64,000 bases of DNA from Paenibacillus sp. FSL R5-0766 (GTDB lineage: Bacteria > Bacillota > Bacilli > Paenibacillales > Paenibacillaceae): contig NZ_CP150227.1 in assembly GCF_037971845.1 (NCBI RefSeq), forward strand, positions 5,022,001 through 5,086,000, read 5' to 3'. Under the pieces are notes generated by a model. The model ran no database searches and had not been told where the DNA came from. It saw only the letters and a program-made list of their open reading frames with translations. The translations under genes were made by a program, and so were the position numbers. The first letter of the stretch is position 1. Every line of letters begins with the position of its first letter. Positions 1-10,064 of the stretch are shown here, piece by piece.

Positions 1-1638
1 GGTTCCATCCCGGTAGCGGGTGCGAATAATGCCAATAATGGACAAGGAATTGCCAAATGGGCTACCCAGTCCTGGGCTCCTGCCATGGCGAAGAAAACCA
101 TTGCTGGCAAAGAAAAGTTTTTCCTGTACTTTGCCAACTCGGGTGGAGGTATTGGCGTACTCACGGCTGATTCCCCCATTGGACCATGGTCCGATCCAAT
201 TGGTCGTGCCCTCCTGACTCACGGTACACCGGGTATGTCCGGCGTAACCTGGCTCTTTGATCCGGCTGTACTTGTCGATGATGATGGCTCTGCTTACTTG
301 TATGCTGGAGGCGGCATCCCGAACGATACCAATGCTGCTTCCATTGCCAATCCCAAAACAGCTCGGGTCATTCGTCTCGGTGCCGACATGACCAGTGTGG
401 TGGGCAGTGCTGTGACTATTGATTCTCCTTATATGTTCGAAGATTCTGGCATCCACAAGTATAACGGCAAATATTATTACTCCTACTGCATCAACTTCGC
501 GGGAACACACCCCACTGCATATCCAAAAGGTGAGATCGGATACATGGTCAGCGACAGCCCGATGGGGCCTTTCACGTATAAAGGACACTTTCTGAAAAAT
601 CCCGGCACGTTCTTCGGTGTAGGCGGCAATAACCACCATGCCGTGTTCCAATTCAACAACGAATGGTATGTGGCGTACCATGCGCAAACGGTAAGCAAGG
701 CATTCCTCGGTGATGGTAAAGGGTACCGTTCCACACATATCAACAAACTGACACATAATGCGGATGGAACAATCCAGGAAGTTCAGGGGAATATGACAGG
801 TGTACCTCAGACCACTAACCTCAACCCGTATGTCCGCGTGGAAGCCGAAACCATTGGCTGGCAAGCAGGAATTAACACTGAACCGAGTCAAGCGAGCGGT
901 GGACCTGTAGCCAATCAGAATGTCACTAATATTCATAACGGGGATTGGATCGCGGTTGGCAATGTTGATTTTGGCTCAGCTGGAGCCTCCAAGTTCAAGG
1001 CCAATGTCGCTTCTACCGGAAATGGCAACATCGAGGTTCGACTGGACAGTCCGACAGGCCCACTAGTTGGAACACTTAACGTAAGCTCAACTGGCGGTTC
1101 GCAAACTTGGCGCGAGATGGAGACCAATGTTACCAACGCTACAGGGGTACATCGTTTGTATCTGGTGTTTACAGGCTCGGGCAATGGAAATCTGTTCAAA
1201 CTGGACTACTGGCAATTCACATCCGGTTCGGGCGGCAACCCTAACCCAAATCCTAATCCTAATCCCAATCCAAACGTTACCCGTTACGAAGCCGAGAATA
1301 TGACGCTTGGCGGCCAATACGCTGGTGTAGTCAGTTCCCCTTTTAATGGAGTGGCTCTTTACGGGAACAATGATTATGCAGCATACAATCAATATTTTGC
1401 ATTCCCAACCCATCAATTCTCTGTCCGCGGCGCTTCCAACAACAATAATACAGCCCGTGTTGATCTGGTCATCGGGGGTGTAACCGCTGGTTCTTTCTAC
1501 TTCACGGGAACGGAGCCGACCGTTCAAACCCTCACCGGCATCACTCACGCTACAGGCAATCAGGAAATCAAGCTGGTCGTAACAACGGATAATGGCACTT
1601 GGGATGCTTACATTGATTATCTGGAGTACTCGCTTTAA
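1..1638 (+). CDS. Secreted GH43 arabinoxylan-active glycosidase with two CBM modules (5' truncated)
   Basis: The reading frame is open from base 1, so the N-terminus, including the signal peptide and first catalytic Asp, lies outside the window; the first internal ATG (85) is not a credible start. The visible part carries GH43 five-blade propeller motifs: WAPAM, the DPAVLVDDDGSAYLY strand (pKa-modulating Asp) and the general-acid Glu in FEDSGIHK. After the catalytic domain (to about residue 275 of the visible part) comes a CBM6-type module starting VRVEAET, a (Asn-Pro)n linker, and a second CBM6/35-like module starting TRYEAENM. The family hydrolyses arabinofuranosyl or xylosyl bonds in arabinoxylan outside the cell. 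A second GH43 gene follows after 33 bp, so they are probably co-transcribed. The exact substrate cannot be read from sequence alone. Confidence 0.9.
   Translation, partial: GSIPVAGANNANNGQGIAKWATQSWAPAMAKKTIAGKEKFFLYFANSGGGIGVLTADSPIGPWSDPIGRALLTHGTPGMSGVTWLFDPAVLVDDDGSAYLYAGGGIPNDTNAASIANPKTARVIRLGADMTSVVGSAVTIDSPYMFEDSGIHKYNGKYYYSYCINFAGTHPTAYPKGEIGYMVSDSPMGPFTYKGHFLKNPGTFFGVGGNNHHAVFQFNNEWYVAYHAQTVSKAFLGDGKGYRSTHINKLTHNADGTIQEVQGNMTGVPQTTNLNPYVRVEAETIGWQAGINTEPSQASGGPVANQNVTNIHNGDWIAVGNVDFGSAGASKFKANVASTGNGNIEVRLDSPTGPLVGTLNVSSTGGSQTWREMETNVTNATGVHRLYLVFTGSGNGNLFKLDYWQFTSGSGGNPNPNPNPNPNPNVTRYEAENMTLGGQYAGVVSSPFNGVALYGNNDYAAYNQYFAFPTHQFSVRGASNNNNTARVDLVIGGVTAGSFYFTGTEPTVQTLTGITHATGNQEIKLVVTTDNGTWDAYIDYLEYSL
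1237..1275 (+). repeat. Asn-Pro linker tandem repeat
   Basis: Hexanucleotide-type repeats (AAYCCN units) encode an alternating Asn-Pro linker between the two carbohydrate-binding modules of the first GH43 enzyme. Such linkers are stiff, extended spacers. Confidence 0.8.
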
Positions 1639-1671
1639 TTCATAGGACATGATCCATTGGGAGGATAGAAT

Positions 1672-3735
1672 ATGTGGAAAAAAATCAGTACTCTTCTACT
1701 CGCTCTTCCTTTGCTTATAACATCATTCCCTTTGACAAGTCCGGCAGCTTCAGCCGCAACGTTCAGCAATCCGGTTATTTACGCGGATGTTCCTGACAGT
1801 GACGTCATTCGGGTGGGCAATGCATTTTATATGACAAGTACAACGATGCATATGAATCCGGGAGTACCCGTCATGAAGTCTTATGATCTGGTCAACTGGA
1901 GCATCGTAAACTATGTATACGATACGCTTGGGAACGGGGACATACAGAATCTGAACAATGGACAAAACGAGTATGGGCGTGGTTCCTGGGCGAGCAGCTT
2001 GCGGTACAACAACGGTATGTATTATGTGGCCTTTGGCTCGCTTTCTACGGGCAAGACGTATATTTACCAAACCAGCAATATTGAAACAGGGCCATGGACA
2101 CCTTACACATTGAACAGTTATTACCATGACCCCTCCCTTTTGTTTGACGGGAATCGAACCTTTCTTGTTCATGGCAGTGATAACATCAGTATCGTTGAGC
2201 TGACACCTGATGCCAAGTCCGTCAAGTCCGGCGGGCTCAATCAGGTCCTGATTCCAAACGCAAGCAGTGTAGCCGGCTCCAACATGATTGTAAAGGCAGA
2301 AGGAGCACACATTCAGAAGATCAATGGCATGTACTATGTATTCCTGATTGCCTGGCCTTCGGGTGATGGTCGCATTCAGCTTGCCTATCGTGCAAACACA
2401 TTGACAGGTCCATACACAGGTAAAGTTGTACTCAGAGACTCGGGAATCGCCCAAGGAGGCATCGTGGATACCGCATCCGGCGCTTGGTACGGCTTGCTGT
2501 TTCGTGATAGCGGGGCCATTGGACGCATCCCCTATCTCGTTCCTGTGACGTGGTCTGATAACTGGCCTGTGTTTGGGGTGAACGGCAAGGTTCCCCTTAA
2601 CATGAATATGCCCGTTGAAGGTCAGCCTGCTGCCAAAATCCACGGGTCCGATGAGTTCAACGCAACCACATCAGGCACACCCTCAGTAACGCAACTGTTA
2701 GTGAACGGCGGCTTTGAGGCAAGCAGCATTCAGCCGTGGACCAGCAACAATACGGCGAACATCACCCTAACAAATGCCGAAGCGTTCAGCGGTACAAAAA
2801 GCCTGCTCGTCAGCGGCAGACAGCAGACAGCAGGCGGAGCCAAACAGATGGTTACAGGCAAGCTGGTACCCGGAGGAACATACTCTTTTTCGGCAAAGAT
2901 CAAATACACTACTGGTCCTGCAACCAAAACGTTCAATCTTAGCATCCAGAACGGTGCAAGTTATACCGGAATTACCATTATGGGCAGTGCGACGTTAACC
3001 CGCGGACAGTGGGGTACCATTCAAGGTACGTATACCGTTCCGTCTAATGCAGACCTGTCCCAAAGCTTTATTTTTGTGGAAACACCGTATAACTCGAATC
3101 CGGACCCGACCAATGATTTGATGGCGTTTTATGTGGATGACGTCTCCCTGACGAGCAATTCATCTTCTGGTACATCCAGTCTCGCTACTTTCTGGCAGTG
3201 GAATCATAACCCTGATGCTGCCAACTGGTCCCTGCTCCAGCGGCCCGGTTTCATGCGGTTAACTGCAGGCAAAATCAGCAAAAACCTGTTAGAAGCTCGC
3301 AACACCCTGACACAACGAACCTTTGGTCCAAAAAGCACAGGGATGACCGCTTTGGATACAGCCGGCATGAAGGATGGTGATTATGCTGGACTTGCTGCTT
3401 TTCAGGCCAGATATGGTTTTGTCGGCGTAAAAATGACGGGCAGCACCAAATCCATCGTTATGGCTAATGCCAGCTCCGGCACCATGACCGAAGTAGCAAC
3501 TGTGCCATTAAACCAGAACAGAATCTATCTCCGCGTCATCTGTGATTTTACGAACCAAACCGACAAAGCCTACTTTGCTTATAGCCTGAATGGCAGCAAC
3601 TGGACAACCATTGGCAATACACTTCAAATGTCTTACACCCTGCCACACTTTATGGGATATCGGTTTGCACTATTCAATTATGCAACGAAGTCTACCGGAG
3701 GATATGCAGATTTTGATTATTTCCGCGTAGAATAA
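1672..3735 (+). CDS. Secreted GH43 family beta-xylosidase/arabinofuranosidase with inserted CBM4/9-like module
   Basis: The ATG at 1672 has a GGGAGGAT ribosome site and starts a clear signal peptide (about residues 1-28, ending ASA). The GH43 propeller covers about residues 30-320: YADVPDSDVIRVG (base Asp), YHDPSLLFDG, and VKAEGAHIQK (acid Glu). It is followed by SDEF, the usual first strand of the GH43 C-terminal beta-sandwich. That strand is separated from the rest of the sandwich (FWQWNHNPD, from about residue 503) by a CBM4/9-like module (about 335-495, VNGGFE...IQPW). So the binding module appears inserted into the C-terminal domain. The enzyme probably removes xylose or arabinose side groups from xylan outside the cell, together with the upstream GH43. 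Confidence 0.9.
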   Translation: MWKKISTLLLALPLLITSFPLTSPAASAATFSNPVIYADVPDSDVIRVGNAFYMTSTTMHMNPGVPVMKSYDLVNWSIVNYVYDTLGNGDIQNLNNGQNEYGRGSWASSLRYNNGMYYVAFGSLSTGKTYIYQTSNIETGPWTPYTLNSYYHDPSLLFDGNRTFLVHGSDNISIVELTPDAKSVKSGGLNQVLIPNASSVAGSNMIVKAEGAHIQKINGMYYVFLIAWPSGDGRIQLAYRANTLTGPYTGKVVLRDSGIAQGGIVDTASGAWYGLLFRDSGAIGRIPYLVPVTWSDNWPVFGVNGKVPLNMNMPVEGQPAAKIHGSDEFNATTSGTPSVTQLLVNGGFEASSIQPWTSNNTANITLTNAEAFSGTKSLLVSGRQQTAGGAKQMVTGKLVPGGTYSFSAKIKYTTGPATKTFNLSIQNGASYTGITIMGSATLTRGQWGTIQGTYTVPSNADLSQSFIFVETPYNSNPDPTNDLMAFYVDDVSLTSNSSSGTSSLATFWQWNHNPDAANWSLLQRPGFMRLTAGKISKNLLEARNTLTQRTFGPKSTGMTALDTAGMKDGDYAGLAAFQARYGFVGVKMTGSTKSIVMANASSGTMTEVATVPLNQNRIYLRVICDFTNQTDKAYFAYSLNGSNWTTIGNTLQMSYTLPHFMGYRFALFNYATKSTGGYADFDYFRVE

Positions 3736-3775
3736 ATGTAGTTGTATTCGGTTATTAATTTTCCACTTATTGATC

Positions 3776-3814
3776 AGGACCTGGACTTCACCATGTGTGG
3801 AGCCAGGTCCTTTT
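3776..3814 (+). terminator. Rho-independent terminator after the GH43 pair
   Basis: Nine-base arms AGGACCTGG (3776-3784) and CCAGGTCCT (3803-3811) followed by a T run. The rest of the 383-bp gap to the next gene holds only a weak cre-like stretch (CGAAAACGATTAAA, 3919-3932; two mismatches to consensus) and a good ribosome site at 4106-4111. Confidence 0.85.
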
Positions 3815-4118
3815 CAGTACATTTTCTATGAAGAGATTCACCTTTTAACTTCAAAAATCCTTGATTTCACAGTTGCACATTCCCCATACATTATGTAGGA
3901 CATATGTCTCTTTTTCCACGAAAACGATTAAAAAACCTTTATATTCCAGACAAAATGATCGATATACAAAATGGGGCACCTGAATATCCCGTGTTGAGCA
4001 TTGGATTCACATCTCACAAAAGCAACACGGGAAACAAAATGATACATACGGTAGCGAGAAAGAGAAGAAGAGAAGCTCTGTCTGGTGAGATGGCACGGGC
4101 TAACAAAGGAGTAGTCAT

Positions 4119-7100
4119 ATGAAGGTACGAACGAGTCAAAGAGGAAAAACACGCAACATCTACATGAACTTGCTGTTATCTGTTCTGTTGTTGATTAGCA
4201 GCATCCCGCTGTGGCCGGTCTCAAAAGTGAACGCCGCAGATGAGGAACATCATCTGTTATCCCTGAACCGGCCTGTGTACAGTTCGTCATCTCTGGGCGG
4301 CAATACGGCAGATCTTGTGGTTGACGGCAACAAAAACAGCCGCTGGGAAAGCATATGGCAGAAAGATCCGCAGTGGATCTATGTTGACTTAGGCACGGTG
4401 GCCTCCATCTCGGGCATCTCCATCCAGTGGGAAAATGCGTATGCTTCCGCCTTTGATCTGGAAGTATCCAACGACGAGGTCAACTGGCAGTCTGTTTACT
4501 CGACAACAAAGGGGCAAGGCGGCCTGACAGAAATTGAGGTCACAGCGGAGGCACGATATGTGCGCTTATTCAGTCATCAAAGAGCACAGCCAGCCTATGG
4601 TGTCTCTGTATACGAATTCAATGTATATGGGACGGGCGGGGCAAATCCACCTCCCAAACCATTAGCAATGAACCTTGCACTAGGACAACCGGTTACAGCG
4701 TCTTCGGAAGAAATTGATGAGCCAAGCCGTTCAGCCGAGGATAAAGCCAAAATGGAAAAAGGGAATTACGAAGCCCGGAATGTAACGGATGGCCGTCCGG
4801 ATACACGCTGGTCTTCCATCTACAAGGATCAGGAATGGATTGTTGTAGACCTTGGACTAGTCCGGGAAATCGGGAACGTATCCCTACAATGGGAAAACGC
4901 TTTTGGACGTGCATACGATATTCAAGTATCAAATGATGCAGACCAGTGGACTACATTATACCGGGAACTGCACAGCGACGGTGGACGGGATGAGATTCCG
5001 GTATACGCCGAAGCACGGTATGTGAAATTAGCCGGACTTGGCAGAGGAACAACCAACGGATACTCCCTGTACGCATTCGACGTCTACGAGTATATCGAAG
5101 GCGATGCCAAACCTGTGCATACAATTCCGAATATCCCTGCACCGTCCTCGGTAAAGGTGGGTTCCGGCAGTTACGCTGTAAATGACATCACCATGCTGCA
5201 GCCGAAAAACCCGAAAAATCGCACGGCTGACATCACAGCGCCCCTCCCTTCCAATGACTGGTGGCAGTCTATTCTTGTATCCGATCTGGGGGATGGCAAC
5301 AGTTTGGTCACACTCCCGCTTAAAAGCAGATATACCAAACAAGGACTTCAACTTCTGAATCCCGGAGCTGGTTACGTTTCGGCTGATGGCGGTTCTATGG
5401 ACGCTGACGGTGAACCAGATCTGATCATGAGCACCAGCAATATGAACCCGGCGGAGGTAAATACCAAGGTGGCGGGATATGGGGATTATTCCGCAACGAT
5501 CATCATGAGCGATGATGACACAGCCAAAATGAATACCACGTTTGTGAAAGGTTCCCCTTTCCTGTACAACACCTTCGATAACCCGGATACCATTATTGTT
5601 CGTTCTCCCAACATCACACGTCTCTTCGATGATCAGAACCGTGAAATTGTTCTGAATGATGGAGAATCGCTGACGGCCGATCATATCGGTGTTGAAGTAA
5701 CCAATCAGGACAGAGCGCCCACGCCTCAGACCTTTACAAGAAACTACGGGATCTTTGCACCTGAAGGAACCGTATTTATGAAACTTGGCAATACGCTCAA
5801 AATCAAGCTGGGCCAGAGCGAAGACTATCTGTCACTGGCTACCCTGCCGTCCGCGGCAGAACTGTCTTATTATTACCGGCATGCCTACGCCTTTGTAACC
5901 GATACAACAGTGGACTACAATTATAATGAGAGCACTTCACTGGTAACGACTACCTTCAACTCGGTAACCCGGACGAAGCGTGCAGGCTTTTCATCCGAGA
6001 CACTGATGGCCTTGTTGCCGCACCAATGGAAACTAGCGACTACTCCGGTAACGGAGCTTGCTTACCCTTCCATTCGCGGCATGATGAAAGTAAGTGAAGG
6101 CAATACGTTTACGACACAGGATCGATTCTATGGCATTATTCCGCAATTTGTGGAGCCAGATGATCCAACCTACTCGCGTGCACAATTAATCAGCTATCTG
6201 GATCAGCTTGACGCGGATACGGCAGGCAATCTGATGAGCGAGGATCCTTACTGGCAAGGGAAAAAGCTTCATCCGCTTGCGCTGGGTGTACTCATCAGCG
6301 ACCAGATAGGAGATACGGTACGACGAGACAACTATCTGTCCCTGCTTCGAACCATTTTGACAGATTGGTATACCTATTCGCCGGACGAACCTTTGCACTC
6401 GTATTATTTTTATTATTCGGATGAATGGGGAACCATCTTCCCTTACGGTAGCGGATTCGGTGTTAATACGGGATTGACAGATCATCATTTCACCTACGGT
6501 TATTACGTTTTTGCATCGGCTGTACTGGCCACATATGACAAAACATTCTTGCAAGATTACGGCGACATGGTTGAGCTTCTGATTCGGGACTATGCCAATC
6601 CTTCAAGGACAGATGATCAGTTTCCATGGCTTCGCAATTTTGATCCGTACGCAGGTCACTCCTGGGCAGGTGGTTACGCCGATAATCGCAGCGGGAATAA
6701 CCAGGAGGCCGCAGGTGAAGCCCTCTTTAGTTGGGTCGGCCAATATATGTGGGGTGAGGTGACAGGCAACAAAGCCTATCGCGACACCGGGATCTGGGGC
6801 TTCATGACCGAAGAGAAAGCTGCCGAGCAATACTGGTTTAACTATGACGGGGATAACTGGCTGGAGGATTACCAACACGCTACGGTAGGTCATGTGTACG
6901 GCAGCGCCTACCTGTATGGAACGTACTTCTCTAATGAGGCGGAGCATATTTACGGTATTCACTGGCTGCCGCCAGCGGAATGGATGACCTATTATGGACG
7001 TAATCCGCAGAATACTAAGGCTCTCTACAATGGTCTCATTAAGGACCTGGGTGGTCAGCAGGAGCGCACATGGCAGCATATTATCTGGCCATTCCAGTCC

Positions 7101-9089
7101 ATTGGAGACCCGCAAGGTGCTCTAGCCAAATGGAATACGAGTGAGATGCAGCAAAATGAAGTCTTTAACGCGTACTGGTTCATGCACAGCATGGCTTCTA
7201 CGGGAACACGCACGATGGATATATGGGCAGATGATCCGGCAGCAACTGTGTATGAAAAAGACGGCGTCTATACAGCGCAAATCTGGAATCCGTCCGACAC
7301 TGTCAAAACAGTTCATTTCTACAATGCCCATGGCGCTTTGGGTTCGGCTACCGTGTATGCCAAAGCGCAAGTAAAGGTTAACCCGCTGGAACATTCCGTC
7401 GTTAAACAGCCGGATGCCTCTCAGGGTGTAGTCTATCTCGATCGGAGCCAATGGACCATTACGGCATCCTCCAGTTCGGAGCCGGTAGAGCGCATGGTGG
7501 ACGGTGATCTGACTACACGCTGGTCATCCGGACAGATTCAGAAGCCCGGCGATTGGTTGCATATCGATCTGGGTGGCGAACAGTTTATGGATACGGTATT
7601 CATGAACTCCGGCAACAACGGCGGTGATTATGCTCACGGGTACGAAATCTACGTATCCAAAGATAACGAGAACTGGAGCGAGCCTATCGCAGAGGGAGCA
7701 GGAACATCTCCAAGTCTGTCCGTTGATTTGGGCATGCAAACCGCCCGTTATGTCAAAATTGTATTGACTTCCTCTGCAGACAGCTGGTGGTCGATCTCTG
7801 AACTCAAGCTTGCCCGATTTGGCAAACTTGAAGCAACACCAGAGCTCCCACAGCCCGTACCGCCTCCAGATCGCTCTTCATGGATCGTAACCGCCTCTTC
7901 TACTCAAGGAGCAGATGTTACAGCCAATATGCTGGACGGAAGTTCAGATACACTATGGACAAACGGTAGGAAGCAAACCAAAGGACAATGGATTACCATT
8001 GACCTCGGCCAGAAGAGTTTGTTCGATGCCATAGAATTGGACCCGGGCCATGCGAAAGAAGACTATCCGAGACAGTATCGGATTTATGTCTCGGATGACG
8101 GTGAACACTGGGGCACATCCATTGCGGGCGGCGAAGGCACGCCTGGACGCATGTCCATCACTTTCCCTGAACAGCAAGCACGTTATGTGAAAATGGTGCA
8201 GATCGGGGATTCCGATCAATGGTGGACGATCTCCGAGTTGTTTGTTCATCATAATGGAACGGGCAAACAAAAGAGGCTGCTGCCAGATGGCTGGTCCGTG
8301 ACCGCTTCCTCCGGAGACGATGCAGCGGCTATACTCGACGGCTCGGACCAAACACGCTGGACCTCCGGTCAGACTCAAACAGGCGGCGAATGGATTCAGC
8401 TTGATCTGGGAGCCTCGCAGCAAGTGAATCGGATTGTGCTGGACAGCGCGCACAGCCGGGAAGACTTTGCTCGCGGTTATGAAATATATACTTCTCTGGA
8501 TGGAGAGCATTGGGGAAAAGCCTTGGCTTCGGGTGAAGGATCAGATGCGCTACTTTCTATCGCTTTTACACCGCATGAGGCACGTTATATTAAGGTCGTA
8601 CAGACGGGTACCGATTCTCATTGGTGGTCCGTGGCTGAATTAGAGGTCTATACCGCTGATCAGACACCTTGGATATCCGGGGAACAGGATCATCTGCTAC
8701 CTGTTGAACTGGATCGAACATCATGGACAGCGACTGCCTCCACCTCTGAAGATGTTGCGGCGATGCTCGACGACGATCTGAATTCGCGCTGGACCTCTTC
8801 ATCTGGTCAACATGCCAATCAATGGGTCCAGATTGATCTGGGAAGCAAGCAGAGCTTCAGCCGCTTGACAATGGACTCGGGCAGCAGCAGTAACGATTAT
8901 GCTCGCAGCTTCCAGTTCTTCACTTCTGATGATGGCGAGCATTGGAATGGGGTTACGGAATCCCTGGGAACAGGAACAGCCATCTCAGAAACGTTCTCCA
9001 AACAAACGGCGCGATACATCAAAATTGTTTTGACCGCGGACACTCCCGAGTGGTGGTGGTCCATTGCCGAGTTAAAACTTTACCATTAA
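4119..9089 (+). CDS. Giant secreted GH81 endo-beta-1,3-glucanase with six F5/8 type C (CBM32-like) modules
   Basis: A 1656-residue secreted enzyme; ATG at 4119 with AAGGAG seven bases upstream and a signal peptide ending about residue 40. Order: two discoidin/F5-8C modules (about 40-170 and 185-335), a GH81 catalytic region (about 350-1080), then four further F5-8C modules (about 1107-1237, 1249-1378, 1388-1515, 1528-1656), each with the pattern MLDG...RW(T/S)S...W..IDLG...ARY(V/I)K. GH81 hallmarks include NDWWQSILV near the start of the domain, DHHFTYGYY (Asp788) and NNQEAAGEALFSW (Glu863 and Glu867, spaced as the family's catalytic pair). GH81 enzymes cut beta-1,3-glucans such as laminarin, callose and fungal wall glucan. 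The four C-terminal copies are mutually similar, suggesting tandem duplication. It stands alone between terminators. Confidence 0.93.
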   Translation: MKVRTSQRGKTRNIYMNLLLSVLLLISSIPLWPVSKVNAADEEHHLLSLNRPVYSSSSLGGNTADLVVDGNKNSRWESIWQKDPQWIYVDLGTVASISGISIQWENAYASAFDLEVSNDEVNWQSVYSTTKGQGGLTEIEVTAEARYVRLFSHQRAQPAYGVSVYEFNVYGTGGANPPPKPLAMNLALGQPVTASSEEIDEPSRSAEDKAKMEKGNYEARNVTDGRPDTRWSSIYKDQEWIVVDLGLVREIGNVSLQWENAFGRAYDIQVSNDADQWTTLYRELHSDGGRDEIPVYAEARYVKLAGLGRGTTNGYSLYAFDVYEYIEGDAKPVHTIPNIPAPSSVKVGSGSYAVNDITMLQPKNPKNRTADITAPLPSNDWWQSILVSDLGDGNSLVTLPLKSRYTKQGLQLLNPGAGYVSADGGSMDADGEPDLIMSTSNMNPAEVNTKVAGYGDYSATIIMSDDDTAKMNTTFVKGSPFLYNTFDNPDTIIVRSPNITRLFDDQNREIVLNDGESLTADHIGVEVTNQDRAPTPQTFTRNYGIFAPEGTVFMKLGNTLKIKLGQSEDYLSLATLPSAAELSYYYRHAYAFVTDTTVDYNYNESTSLVTTTFNSVTRTKRAGFSSETLMALLPHQWKLATTPVTELAYPSIRGMMKVSEGNTFTTQDRFYGIIPQFVEPDDPTYSRAQLISYLDQLDADTAGNLMSEDPYWQGKKLHPLALGVLISDQIGDTVRRDNYLSLLRTILTDWYTYSPDEPLHSYYFYYSDEWGTIFPYGSGFGVNTGLTDHHFTYGYYVFASAVLATYDKTFLQDYGDMVELLIRDYANPSRTDDQFPWLRNFDPYAGHSWAGGYADNRSGNNQEAAGEALFSWVGQYMWGEVTGNKAYRDTGIWGFMTEEKAAEQYWFNYDGDNWLEDYQHATVGHVYGSAYLYGTYFSNEAEHIYGIHWLPPAEWMTYYGRNPQNTKALYNGLIKDLGGQQERTWQHIIWPFQSIGDPQGALAKWNTSEMQQNEVFNAYWFMHSMASTGTRTMDIWADDPAATVYEKDGVYTAQIWNPSDTVKTVHFYNAHGALGSATVYAKAQVKVNPLEHSVVKQPDASQGVVYLDRSQWTITASSSSEPVERMVDGDLTTRWSSGQIQKPGDWLHIDLGGEQFMDTVFMNSGNNGGDYAHGYEIYVSKDNENWSEPIAEGAGTSPSLSVDLGMQTARYVKIVLTSSADSWWSISELKLARFGKLEATPELPQPVPPPDRSSWIVTASSTQGADVTANMLDGSSDTLWTNGRKQTKGQWITIDLGQKSLFDAIELDPGHAKEDYPRQYRIYVSDDGEHWGTSIAGGEGTPGRMSITFPEQQARYVKMVQIGDSDQWWTISELFVHHNGTGKQKRLLPDGWSVTASSGDDAAAILDGSDQTRWTSGQTQTGGEWIQLDLGASQQVNRIVLDSAHSREDFARGYEIYTSLDGEHWGKALASGEGSDALLSIAFTPHEARYIKVVQTGTDSHWWSVAELEVYTADQTPWISGEQDHLLPVELDRTSWTATASTSEDVAAMLDDDLNSRWTSSSGQHANQWVQIDLGSKQSFSRLTMDSGSSSNDYARSFQFFTSDDGEHWNGVTESLGTGTAISETFSKQTARYIKIVLTADTPEWWWSIAELKLYH

Positions 9090-9107
9090 TGTCAGCATGA
9101 TCTCTCC

Positions 9108-9148
9108 AACCATCTCTCTCCCGTCCTTGCGGGGCAGGGGTGGTTTTT
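9108..9148 (+). terminator. Probable terminator after the GH81 gene
   Basis: AACCA at 9108 pairs with TGGTT at 9141, enclosing an imperfect CCCG/CGGG inner stem, and is followed by a short T run. Confidence 0.6.
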
Positions 9149-9264
9149 CTTTGACAAGGATGAAGCATACCTCATGTAAACTTCATGTTCCATGTATCAC
9201 CTCTATAGTAAGATATAGATTAATGTAAAAATTATTAATTTCTAATCGATAAGGAGGGCTTTAT

Positions 9265-9984
9265 TTGAAAAATATAATTGTCTTTGGTGCAAGCAAGGGA
9301 TTAGGCGATGCATTTGTCAGAGGTGTGCCACAATCCGGTGATAAGGTCTGGGTGGTCTCTCGCAGCAAGCCGGAAAGTCTGTCCGTGGAGGATGGCGTCC
9401 AGCGAATATGGATTCAGGCTGATCTTTCTGAGCTTCAGGCCGCGGAGCATATTGCCAGCCAGCTTCAAGGCGAGACGTTGGATGTGCTTATTTATAACGT
9501 GGGGATCTGGGAAAAGGAAGGATTTGAAGAGCACTATACGTTTGATCGGGATGAACCCGCAGATATCAGTCAGCTGATCCATGTGAATGTGACTTCTACG
9601 ATTATATGTATACAGGCTTTACTGCCTCAGCTCCGCCAGTCTGAAGCAGGGAAGATCATCCTGATCGGTTCAACAGCCGGTTTGAGCAATGCAGGCAGCA
9701 GCCAGGTTTCTTTTGTCGCCTCCAAATTTGCAATACGGGGTATTACGGAAGCTCTAAGAGAACATACGAGAAATGACCGCATCGCGGTGACATGCATCAA
9801 CCCGGGAGAACTGGCGGCAGAAATTCCGTATGAAGACGGGATGGAACGTACACTGGCCGAGTATGATGGGACCCGCATTCCCCTGCAGGATATGGTCGCC
9901 ATCGTTCGATGCATCATCAGCTTGTCCAAAGCGGCCTGCGTGAAAGAGATCAACATACCCGCCTTAACGGATACGAACACCTAG
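9265..9984 (+). CDS. Short-chain dehydrogenase/reductase fold protein with Tyr-to-Phe at the catalytic position
   Basis: TTG start at 9265, chosen because AAGGAGG lies seven bases upstream. The 239-residue protein is a classical-length SDR: glycine-rich nucleotide motif GASKGLG near residue 10, YNVG in place of NNAG, and the active-site Ser in IGSTAG. The expected YxxxK reads FVASK (Phe150, Lys154), so the proton-donating Tyr is missing; the codon is TTT. Either the enzyme works by another mechanism or it is a non-catalytic NAD(P)-binding protein. It is monocistronic and converges on the LRR gene. The substrate is unknown. Confidence 0.85.
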   Translation: MKNIIVFGASKGLGDAFVRGVPQSGDKVWVVSRSKPESLSVEDGVQRIWIQADLSELQAAEHIASQLQGETLDVLIYNVGIWEKEGFEEHYTFDRDEPADISQLIHVNVTSTIICIQALLPQLRQSEAGKIILIGSTAGLSNAGSSQVSFVASKFAIRGITEALREHTRNDRIAVTCINPGELAAEIPYEDGMERTLAEYDGTRIPLQDMVAIVRCIISLSKAACVKEINIPALTDTNT

Positions 9985-10064
9985 ATAGAAATGACATCTG
10001 GCCGCCTCAATCGGTCCGTTCACCGGAGTGCGCTCTGTATACACACGCTGGACCAGAAGCCCGT

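Noticed and set aside
1750..2643. Long open frame (297 codons) antisense to the second GH43 gene
   Set aside because: No ribosome site, odd composition, and it lies fully opposite a well-supported secreted enzyme; it is a frame shadow.
3919..3932. cre site before the GH81 gene
   Set aside because: Two mismatches, including a conserved end base; too weak to list as a feature.
7435..9089. C-terminal modules of the GH81 protein as a separate lectin gene
   Set aside because: The frame is continuous from 4119 without internal ribosome site or stop; they are modules of one protein.
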